This document shows positions 52,295-59,813 of a stretch of DNA of 64,000 bases, one piece after another. The translations under genes were made by a program, and so were the position numbers. The notes beneath the pieces were generated by a model. That model made no database searches. It worked only from the letters and a program-made list of their open reading frames with translations, and was not told where the DNA came from. How positions within the stretch are numbered: the stretch's first letter is position 1; each line of letters starts with the position of its first letter. The stretch comes from CBDATG01 sp965200145 (lineage in GTDB: Bacteria; Chloroflexota; Dehalococcoidia; Lucifugimonadales; Lucifugimonadaceae). The stretch spans positions 1,178,001 to 1,242,000 of the forward strand of contig CBDATG010000002.1 in the NCBI GenBank assembly GCA_965200145.1. The letters run 5' to 3'.

Positions 52295-52657
52295 ATGACG
52301 ACCGCCAACCCAACAGACACCGCAATCGTTGCGTTTACGCCAGCAGCGATAGACAAACTCGGGGAGGTGTTAACCGAACAGGATGCCGGGGACTCTTACC
52401 TGAGAATATCTGCTACCGCAAGCGAACATGGCGGCGTGCAATACGGATTCGCGCTTGAGACCGATGCGAACGGCGACGACATATCCGTCGTAGAAGGTCC
52501 CGTGAAGGCACTCGTCGACCGGGACTCGCTCCCGTTGCTCACGGGTTCCACGATTGACTACGTAGAAGGTTTCCAGAGGTCCGGTTTCGTAATCTCAAAC
52601 CCGAACTTCGCCGGCGGTTGCGCGTGCGGTGGCGGCGGTTGCGGATGCAGCGGGTAA
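52295..52657 (+). CDS. IscA/HesB-like iron-sulfur carrier protein with altered Cys set
   Basis: 120 residues of the HesB/IscA/ErpA fold: VAFTPAAIDKLGEVLTEQ, DSYLRISATASEHGGVQYGF, DYVEGFQRSGFVISNPN. In standard members a Cys occurs in the G-C-S-G-x-x-Y segment; here the segment reads EHGGVQY, with His in its place. The C-terminus is GGCACGGGGCGCSG, giving four Cys instead of the usual two. A role in Fe-S cluster transfer is likely from family, possibly with different ligands. A ferredoxin gene follows after 91 bases. Confidence 0.85.
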   Translation: MTTANPTDTAIVAFTPAAIDKLGEVLTEQDAGDSYLRISATASEHGGVQYGFALETDANGDDISVVEGPVKALVDRDSLPLLTGSTIDYVEGFQRSGFVISNPNFAGGCACGGGGCGCSG

Positions 52658-52748
52658 GATAAGCAGAGAACGTCCAAGCACTTCAACCTGTCGCGTCGTA
52701 AAGACAGCGAAAGTTGCGCCCTGAACAGCCGAGGAGGAGTTACGGCAT

Positions 52749-53015
52749 ATGACTTACATCATCTCTAAAGGATGTGTCGACGTGATGGATGGATCATGCG
52801 TCGATGTCTGCCCTGTGGATTGCATCTACTCCAAACCCGGCGACAACATGTTGTTCATCAATCCGGACGAATGCATCGACTGTGCGGCCTGTGAGCCGGT
52901 GTGCCCAGAGAACGCCATCTTCCCAGAAGATCAAGTTCCAGACAGCGAGCAGGAATACATTGCGCTCAACTACGAGTATGACTATGACTCGTCCGAGCCT
53001 GGCAAGAACACATAG
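52749..53015 (+). CDS. 7Fe/8Fe-type bacterial ferredoxin
   Basis: 88 residues with two cluster motifs: C9-(7)-C17-(3)-C21-P-V-D-C25 and C42-x2-C45-x2-C48-x3-C52-P. This is the pattern of Mycobacterium/Thermus 7Fe ferredoxins (one 3Fe-4S or 4Fe-4S and one 4Fe-4S cluster). An excellent ribosome binding site, GAGGAGG, precedes the ATG. It is a soluble electron carrier, perhaps the donor for the siroheme reductase encoded nearby (54023-55813). Confidence 0.95.
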   Translation: MTYIISKGCVDVMDGSCVDVCPVDCIYSKPGDNMLFINPDECIDCAACEPVCPENAIFPEDQVPDSEQEYIALNYEYDYDSSEPGKNT

Positions 53016-53080
53016 GACAGCCAAACGACGGTCCCGCGGTCTGCGTGGGGCTGTCGCAGTCGTAGCAAACCATTTCGGGA

Positions 53081-53920
53081 ATGCCCATAAAGCTGGCACT
53101 GGTTTCTGGTTCCTTCGGACTGAGGTCGGTCCGCGAGACCATAGATGTAGCTTATCGCCATGACTTCCGGGCGATCGAGCTGCACGGCAAACGCCACTCT
53201 GCCGACACCCTGACGACCTTCGACAGGTCGGACATGCTGTCCGCCACTCGCGACGGCATCAGCTTCAACCTCCACTTCAAACACGACTCCACACCTGCAA
53301 CCGGCGATGACCGGGTCCGCGACGGCACCCGCGAAAAGTTCCTGCGCGATCTGGAGCTACTTGAGCAGGTAGACGGGAAGGTCATCGTACTGCACCCGGG
53401 AGTCATTGACTACGACGAAAACGAGGTCACGGTAACGTCCGACCTCAGGGTCGAACGAGAAGATGCCACCAAGAGGTTCATCGACTTCGTGCAAACGGTG
53501 TCTGATGAAGCCAAGGCGGCCGGCATCGCCATCGCCATTGAGAACCAACACCTACTGCCCGAGGAAGTCGCAGGTTCTTACTCAGACTTAGCCGCCATCG
53601 TGGACCAGATCGATAGGTCGAACGTGTGCGTCGCGCTTGACATCGGGCATTGCATCATCGGCGACGGACTGGAGCCCGCAATTGATACACTCGGTCCACG
53701 CATCCAACACCTGCATGTGAACGATGCGATTGACGGACTTGAGCATTACGAGGTCGGTATCGGGACTCTGAACCTGGACGAAATGGCAGACCTGACAACC
53801 GATCGTTTCCAGATCGAATACGCGACCATCGAGGCCGGGTTCTACGACGACGATGCCGAGGGTGTCGCGGTACGCAGTCGAGAAGTACTACGACGACGCT
53901 TCGGCGACACTTTCCTCTGA
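53081..53920 (+). CDS. Sugar phosphate isomerase/epimerase-like TIM barrel protein (AP endonuclease 2 family)
   Basis: 279 residues. Metal-site elements of the xylose isomerase-like barrel are visible: SFNLHFKHDS, VIVLHPGVIDYD, IAIENQHLLPEEVA, VCVALDIGHCIIG, IQHLHVNDAIDGLEHYEVG and TIEAGFYD. The family includes sugar isomerases, epimerases, dehydratases and endonuclease IV. The set of Glu/His/Asp ligands appears complete. It follows the ferredoxin gene by 65 bases. No clear substrate. Confidence 0.8.
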   Translation: MPIKLALVSGSFGLRSVRETIDVAYRHDFRAIELHGKRHSADTLTTFDRSDMLSATRDGISFNLHFKHDSTPATGDDRVRDGTREKFLRDLELLEQVDGKVIVLHPGVIDYDENEVTVTSDLRVEREDATKRFIDFVQTVSDEAKAAGIAIAIENQHLLPEEVAGSYSDLAAIVDQIDRSNVCVALDIGHCIIGDGLEPAIDTLGPRIQHLHVNDAIDGLEHYEVGIGTLNLDEMADLTTDRFQIEYATIEAGFYDDDAEGVAVRSREVLRRRFGDTFL

Positions 53921-54022
53921 TAAACCTCGTCTAGTCGACGCGCGGCATGTCCCGCCTCGCAACTCAACGCGCCAGTGCTTCGTGCACCTACGCAGCGGAG
54001 CACTGATGGCAGCTAACAGTGC

Positions 54023-55813
54023 CTAGACCGCGCACTCGCCTTCGCCGCGTTCTAGCTTGTACAACACTGTCTTTCCCCAATCCATGTAGGAATCGATGTG
54101 CTCACGGTCGAGCGGGCCAATCTCGGCCTTCCAAGGCGCGAACATGTCTTCGTAACGCTGGGTACCGACCCGGTCGATGAACGAGTTGAATAGCTCGCCA
54201 TCATTTCGGTTTGACTTGTAGTCATCGAGGATCATCTTCAGTGCTTCAGGCGCTCGCTTGGCGGGAACGCGTGCGCGCACCCGGCTTCCAACACGTACCG
54301 GTCCCTCGGTTGAGCTTCCGCCCATGAAGAGCTCATATGCCGGCACCTGCCCGCCTGCGCCCTTCATCACCGCGCCGTGGAATCCGATGTTGGCTATGTG
54401 GTGCTGCCCGCATGAGTTCGGGCATCCGCTAGCCTTGATGTGCATCGCGTTGACCAACTCGTCCGAGGTGTCGATAGAGTCCAGAGCCTCACCGAGAGCC
54501 TTGTTCAAGCCCATCGATGATGTGATACCAAGTTTGCATGAGTCGGTACCAGGGCACGTCACGATGTCTCGGATCGTCTCTCTGCCTGGTGCGGCTAAGT
54601 CCAGCTCCTTCAGTGCGAGGTAGATGTCGTAGACCGATTCGGTCCGCACCCATCGGAACGCGACGTTCTGCTGCTGGTTGATGCGGACGCGTCCGCCAGA
54701 GTACTGCCTCGCCAAATCGGCGAGCTGCCGCCACTGGTCGGTGTACAGGTCGCCGCGTTCCACCCTCACGTAAACGATGTTGAATCCCGACTGACGTTGC
54801 GGTTCGATGTTCGTCGCCCGCCACGCGTCGTATTCCGCATCGCCAACGGGTTCCGGAGTCGCGTTCTCTGGAACCGGGTGTGCTTCCGCTTCCTCGTCGT
54901 CAATCCGGGTCAGGACGTCCAGATCAATCTTCTTCTTGGCCCAATCGCCCTTCAGCTCCTCAGCCACCAGCTCGCGGAACTTCTCGATTCCCATCCGCTT
55001 GATGGTGTACTTGATGCGCGCCTTCATCAGGTTCTTGCGTTCTTCGTCCTGCTTGTTGTAGACACGCAACGCAGCCTCGGCGTGGAGCAGGAACTCCTCT
55101 ACCGGCACGAACTCGGTCAGAGTCTCCGCCATCTGTGGCATCGTAGACAATCCGCCGCCGACTACTATCTTGAAGCCCTTGCGGCCGTCACGCACTCGAC
55201 CTATGTAGCCCATGTCGTGGAACGAGGTCATCGCCTCGTCGATGTCTGACCCGGAAAACGCTGTCTTGGACTTCCGCGGCATGTTCTGAGTGGTTGGATG
55301 GCGCAGGAAGTATCGTGCGTATGCCGCGGCATACGGCGTAACGTCAAACACCTCCGAAGTGCTGACACCGGAAGAGACATGCGTCACAACGTTTCTGACG
55401 GTGTTGCCGCAAGCCTCTCGCGTCGTCAAACCAGCCTCTCCGATCATTCGCATTAGCTCAGGAGTATCGTCCAGTAGGACGTGATGCAACTGGACGTTCT
55501 CTCGCGTCGTGAGGTGACCCTTGTTTAGCGGCGCGAAACGCTCGATCACATCAGCTATCGTCTCCATCTGATGTGCCGCCAAGCCGCCGAATGGGACCTT
55601 GATACGAACCATCTGGCGCTCCGGCTGTCGCTGGCCATAGATGCCCTGACGCAGACGAAACCTCATGAACTCGGTATCTGCGAAGTCGCCAGCCCGATAG
55701 CGTTGCTTCTCGTCTTCGTAATGGTCGATCTCTTCATCATCGATCGCCAAGATCCGACCCTTCGCCTCGTCTTGATCTTGCGCGGTTGCGGTCGTAGTGT
55801 CGCTCACCGTCAT
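54023..55813 (-). CDS. Ferredoxin-dependent sulfite/nitrite reductase (siroheme, 4Fe-4S)
   Basis: 596 residues. Two ferrodoxin-like half repeats precede each catalytic half: FGGLAAHQMETIADVIERFA with LTTRENVQLHHV (substrate-binding Arg) and SGGRVRINQQQNVAFRW. The siroheme/4Fe-4S ligands are C-x5-C in TCPGTDSCKLG and C-x3-C in GCPNSCGQHH. It reduces sulfite to sulfide or nitrite to ammonia by six electrons; choosing between them is not possible from sequence alone. The ferredoxin at 52749 could be its donor. Confidence 0.92.
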   Translation of the reverse strand: MTVSDTTTATAQDQDEAKGRILAIDDEEIDHYEDEKQRYRAGDFADTEFMRFRLRQGIYGQRQPERQMVRIKVPFGGLAAHQMETIADVIERFAPLNKGHLTTRENVQLHHVLLDDTPELMRMIGEAGLTTREACGNTVRNVVTHVSSGVSTSEVFDVTPYAAAYARYFLRHPTTQNMPRKSKTAFSGSDIDEAMTSFHDMGYIGRVRDGRKGFKIVVGGGLSTMPQMAETLTEFVPVEEFLLHAEAALRVYNKQDEERKNLMKARIKYTIKRMGIEKFRELVAEELKGDWAKKKIDLDVLTRIDDEEAEAHPVPENATPEPVGDAEYDAWRATNIEPQRQSGFNIVYVRVERGDLYTDQWRQLADLARQYSGGRVRINQQQNVAFRWVRTESVYDIYLALKELDLAAPGRETIRDIVTCPGTDSCKLGITSSMGLNKALGEALDSIDTSDELVNAMHIKASGCPNSCGQHHIANIGFHGAVMKGAGGQVPAYELFMGGSSTEGPVRVGSRVRARVPAKRAPEALKMILDDYKSNRNDGELFNSFIDRVGTQRYEDMFAPWKAEIGPLDREHIDSYMDWGKTVLYKLERGEGECAV

Positions 55814-55897
55814 TTCTCTTAACTCCGATTAAACGCGTGCAAACAGATCGTTCCGTTTATCTTACACCCTTAATCCTAACTCAATCCACGCGGACTC

Positions 55898-57091
55898 TCA
55901 CACCGAGTAGCCAACCGATCCGTCGTCTCGCATGGGCACCATCTGCAAGTCACGCGTCTCGTAGCTGGCTTTAGCAGTTTCAAGCAGGTCTTCGTCCAAC
56001 TCCAAACCTAGTCCTGGCCTATCTGGGAGCATGATGTAACCGCCTTCGCGCTTCAGGCGGTTCTTGAACACAGCGTTAGTGGGATGCTCGTCTCTCTGCG
56101 AATACTCCTGCGTCACGAAGTTCGGTATCGAAGCATCCACATGAACGGCCGCCGCTGTGAGTACGGGACCCAAGAAGTTGTGTGTGCAGAGAGCTGAGTG
56201 GTAAGACTCTGCCAGAGCGGCGATCTTCTTCACATGCGTTATACCGCCGCCCAAGCCCATGTCTGGACGCACATACTGCGGACCCCCGCCTTCGAACATG
56301 TCGCGGAACTCCCAGATGTTGTGTATCCTCTCCCCGTTTGCGAGTGGCAACGACGTACGCTGGGCGATGCCGCCTTGTAGGACCATGCTGTCTATCTGTA
56401 TCGGGTCTTCATAGAAGAGCGGGTGGAACTGTTCTAGCTCCTGCGCCAGAGCGATGGCGTTCATCGGTGTGAGCTTGCGGTGGATTTCTAGGATCAGGTC
56501 AACGTCCTTCCCGCCGCCTTCGCGCATCGCTGCCACATTGTCAACCGTGTCGCTGATTAACCGTTCCAACGTCATATTTTGGAATCCGTTAGGTAGAGGA
56601 TCGGTTTTGATGGCAGTAAAGCCTTCTGCTACCGAGTCTTTCGCGGCCTGGTACAACCCTTCGGCCTGCGCGCCTCTGTCGTGTGCATATGGCAATTCCG
56701 ATTTCGCTTTCGGTCCCATCAACAGGTGCAGTCGAATCTTGTCCCGCGTGTTTCCTCCGAGCAGGTCCCAAATAGGAGCCTGTAACCTCTTCCCCTTGAT
56801 GTCCCACAACGCGATATCTATCGCAGATATGGCACCGGAGAGCGCAGACCCCCTGAATGGTCCCATGCGGTACATGTACTGCCAGTGATGCTCAATGCGA
56901 CTCGGGTCCTGCCCCACGAGATACTCGGCACACTTCTGCACTATCTCGTGTGCTGCCTCGAGATACGCCCAACACGCTGACTGGCCGATGCCGCTCAAAC
57001 CGTTGTCCGTATGGATCCTCACGATGTGGTGCCCACCCGGCGTACCGTCCGCGCCTCCGAGCAACAGCGACTCGACTCGTTCGATCTTCAT
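55898..57091 (-). CDS. Mandelate racemase/muconate lactonizing enzyme family protein
   Basis: 397 residues. N-terminus MKIERVESLLLGGADGTPGG; barrel elements: AIKTDPLPNGF, LILEIHRKLTP (first metal ligand is Glu rather than Asp), LFYEDPIQID, LANGERIHNIWEF, YVRPDMGLGGGITH and CTHNFLGPVL. The last segment has CTHNFLGP where other copies have SPHDAxGP. It is the fifth enolase-superfamily gene in the window and the one with the most altered active site, so the substrate or reaction probably differs. Located between the sulfite/nitrite reductase and the MidA-like gene; no operon partner is obvious. Confidence 0.88.
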   Translation of the reverse strand: MKIERVESLLLGGADGTPGGHHIVRIHTDNGLSGIGQSACWAYLEAAHEIVQKCAEYLVGQDPSRIEHHWQYMYRMGPFRGSALSGAISAIDIALWDIKGKRLQAPIWDLLGGNTRDKIRLHLLMGPKAKSELPYAHDRGAQAEGLYQAAKDSVAEGFTAIKTDPLPNGFQNMTLERLISDTVDNVAAMREGGGKDVDLILEIHRKLTPMNAIALAQELEQFHPLFYEDPIQIDSMVLQGGIAQRTSLPLANGERIHNIWEFRDMFEGGGPQYVRPDMGLGGGITHVKKIAALAESYHSALCTHNFLGPVLTAAAVHVDASIPNFVTQEYSQRDEHPTNAVFKNRLKREGGYIMLPDRPGLGLELDEDLLETAKASYETRDLQMVPMRDDGSVGYSV

Positions 57092-57164
57092 CTATCGGGC
57101 TCCATTCCTAATTCGGTTACAAGGGCTTGCGCAACGGGTTGGCGCAGCCGCGTTTGGGATAACT

Positions 57165-58322
57165 CTAGCATGAACTCGGGAACAGTTCCGGTACGCCGCG
57201 GCCGTGTATCGCGACGAGAAACCCGCCCAGTCCGCGCGTGTCTCCGAGCGCAAGCAAGGAGGCGAGCCTTTGCCGTAACGCGCTGACCTCCGACGCGTCA
57301 CGCGCATTGATCAAGTCACGTCGCGCACTGCGCACTGCGGCATCGTAGCCGTGTAGACCCAAGAAGTCGGACTGACTCATCAGCGGCGCGCACGACAGGA
57401 ATCCGTGGTCGGCGAAACACCGCTGGAGGTAACTGAAGTCAACATGTGCAGTGATGTCTTGATCACCCACGAAACGGAACGGATTAGAACCTAGCACATG
57501 TTGGCTGTAGCACCTAAGCGTCCCACCGATGCGTTCAGGGTGGTACAGCGCCTCGCGCGGATGACCGTAATCAATGGTTAGCGCATAACCGCGTTCAACT
57601 ACGCGAGCCACGTTGGTGACCCAGTCGCTGATGCCGAATGCAAACTCGCCAACGTAACCGTCAGGATATGCACCGAGAGGGTAACCGAGCCGAGTCGCTA
57701 CCTGTGCGTCCATAGGTTCACCTTCTATTTCCCGCAACATCCCGGTGGCATCAATGTCAACCATCAGCTCCAGCAGCTCGTCACCGTGAATAACGAACCT
57801 ATGCACTGGAAACGAGTCCAGCAGCTCGTTGCTAATCACGCATTGGAACTCATTAGACGCGGAATCCAGAGTCTCGATTGCCATGATCCCGTCTGATACT
57901 TCGGCATCCGCGGGATTGAGGTCATGAGCCGCGTATTCGAGGGCATCGGCGAAATTGTTGGCATCGCCGTCGGTAGCGTTGACACTTGCTAGCACATCCC
58001 GCATGAGGGCACCGTCTCCGGCACCCAGCTCTGCCACTGCGAATGTAGCAGGGCTTCCCATCTTTCTCCAGAGAAGATTTAGGCAACGCGCTACGCACGC
58101 GCCGAATTCAGGATGTGTCTGCGGACTCGTGAGGTAATCTGCCCGACGGTCACGCGGCGTCGTGTAATAACCGTGTTGGCCGTACAGCGCGACCTGCATG
58201 AACTGCGCGAAAGTGATGGGTCCGCCGTCACGTATCAACGCGGCGACTTCAGAATACGCTGGCGTCGCGTGCCAATCCGCGGGCGCGGACGGGACCGGTA
58301 ACTCTTCCGGGTGCGACATCAA
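57165..58322 (-). CDS. MidA/NDUFAF7-like SAM-dependent methyltransferase
   Basis: 385 residues of the DUF185 family, whose mitochondrial member NDUFAF7 methylates an arginine of complex I. Typical N-terminus: IRDGGPITFAQFMQVALYGQ, HGYYTT, and SPQTHPEFGACVARCL. SAM-binding motif VAELGAGDGALMRDVLA near residue 93, and ISNELLDSFPVHRFV, TIDYGHPREALYHPE later. It follows citrate synthase after 16 bases on the same strand, probably one operon. Substrate not known for bacterial members. Confidence 0.88.
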   Translation of the reverse strand: MMSHPEELPVPSAPADWHATPAYSEVAALIRDGGPITFAQFMQVALYGQHGYYTTPRDRRADYLTSPQTHPEFGACVARCLNLLWRKMGSPATFAVAELGAGDGALMRDVLASVNATDGDANNFADALEYAAHDLNPADAEVSDGIMAIETLDSASNEFQCVISNELLDSFPVHRFVIHGDELLELMVDIDATGMLREIEGEPMDAQVATRLGYPLGAYPDGYVGEFAFGISDWVTNVARVVERGYALTIDYGHPREALYHPERIGGTLRCYSQHVLGSNPFRFVGDQDITAHVDFSYLQRCFADHGFLSCAPLMSQSDFLGLHGYDAAVRSARRDLINARDASEVSALRQRLASLLALGDTRGLGGFLVAIHGRGVPELFPSSC

Positions 58323-58338
58323 CGTCGCTCCGGCGACG

Positions 58339-59484
58339 CTAGCGGTCAGCCAGCGGTACGTACTGACGATCGCGCTCGCCAGTGTAGTTCAGAAGTGGGC
58401 GGATCAGGATATTGCGACGGTACTGTTCGACTACCTGTATCACCCAACCTGGGACCCTGCCGACCGCGAAGATAGGAACGAACAGGTCTTGGGGAATGCC
58501 GTTCAAGTAGTAGATGACACCCGCGAAGAAGTCGACGTTAACGTGTATTCCCTTGCGCGCATACGGCGACATGGCATCTTGCACGCCTAGCAAGATGTTG
58601 TACCACTCCGGCTCTCCCATCTCCGTGCTCAGCTGTCGCACTCCCTCCTTCAAGTGTCGTGCACGCGGGTCTTCTGTCTTGTAGACCCGGTGTCCGAAAC
58701 CCATCACTCTTCGTCGGCTTCTTATGAGGTCTTTGACGTACTGCTCGGCGTGTTCTGGCGACCCGATCTCGCGCGCCATCTGCATCACGTTCTCCGCCGC
58801 ACCGCCATGGGACGGTCCAGCTAGTGCTGCGATTGCGGCGGTAATCGCGCCGTAGACATCGGCCTTCGTGCCAGCTACCACACGGGCTGTGAATGCCGAC
58901 GCGTTAGAGCCATGATCGGCGTGCAGGATCAGGTCCTTGTCCATCAGTGATGTCGCACCTCCGGACGGACGCTCGCCGGTCATCATATACAGGAAGTTCC
59001 CCGCATGATTCAGCTCCGCATCCGGTTCAACAGGGTCTAGTCCGTGGCGGACCCTGTGATGCGCCGTCACGATGGTCGGCACTTGCGCCGTGAGCCTGAC
59101 ACCTTTGCGAAGTGTCGCATCTACATCGTCCATCGCCGCGTCGCTCTCAGGATCGAACGTGGACAGCGCGGATACCGCGGTACGAAGCACATCCATGGGG
59201 TGCGAATCTTTCGTCGCCTCGATTATCGGGAAAATCTCCGGTGGGAGAGACCTCGCGTCCCTGAGTTCCGCATCAAAGTCTCTTAACTGCGACTGCGTTG
59301 GCAATTCGCCATACAACAACAGGTAGGCCGTCTCCTCGAACGTCGATTCCTCCGCTAAGTCATGGATGCTGTATCCGCAATACTCCAAGACACCGTTATC
59401 CCCGTCAATGAACGTGGTGCGTGTGCGGTCGAAGTAGATACCCATCAGGCCGCGATGAAGTTTGATTTCGCTGTCGGTCGCCAT
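58339..59484 (-). CDS. gltA: Citrate synthase
   Basis: 381 residues of the short type I citrate/methylcitrate synthase. Catalytic residues: His in LILHADHGSNAS, His in RVMGFGHRVYKTEDPR, and Asp in IHVNVDFFAG. It condenses oxaloacetate with acetyl-CoA; the short form could also accept propionyl-CoA. Start at ATG 59484 (MATDSEIKLHRGLMGIYFD) gives the normal N-terminus. Tightly followed by the MidA-like gene. Confidence 0.95.
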   Translation of the reverse strand: MATDSEIKLHRGLMGIYFDRTRTTFIDGDNGVLEYCGYSIHDLAEESTFEETAYLLLYGELPTQSQLRDFDAELRDARSLPPEIFPIIEATKDSHPMDVLRTAVSALSTFDPESDAAMDDVDATLRKGVRLTAQVPTIVTAHHRVRHGLDPVEPDAELNHAGNFLYMMTGERPSGGATSLMDKDLILHADHGSNASAFTARVVAGTKADVYGAITAAIAALAGPSHGGAAENVMQMAREIGSPEHAEQYVKDLIRSRRRVMGFGHRVYKTEDPRARHLKEGVRQLSTEMGEPEWYNILLGVQDAMSPYARKGIHVNVDFFAGVIYYLNGIPQDLFVPIFAVGRVPGWVIQVVEQYRRNILIRPLLNYTGERDRQYVPLADR

Positions 59485-59813
59485 GTAGAACTCGATCGTT
59501 GCTGAGTAGCTGGGAAGGTCGGTGTCGGAAGATGTCTAGTCCGCCGCGGCAGGAAACAGATTCAAACCACATGCCCGCCGCCAGTTAAGGATATTTTAGA
59601 GCATAATCGCCGCGCCGCGTGGTCTGCGTCGGAAAGCGCGAGGCACAGATGCTCACATTTGCGGCGAGGCAGTAATTCTGCATTCGGGTGGTCCTGTTCC
59701 TCGGTGCGCTACAGAGGCAACGGCTGGGTAAGAACCTCAGGACTGACACAAACGCACAACATGGCATCAGATGGGGTAAGGTTTGCATGATACTTAGTGT
59801 CATGGGAGCTGAG
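59485..59813. other. Divergent gap between citrate synthase and the DNA methylase
   Basis: No gene or RNA is seen. The methylase frame is open upstream from 59688, with ATGs at 59787, 59802 and 59814, but similarity does not extend there. Promoters for both divergent genes must lie here; I could not pick a convincing box. Confidence 0.4.
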
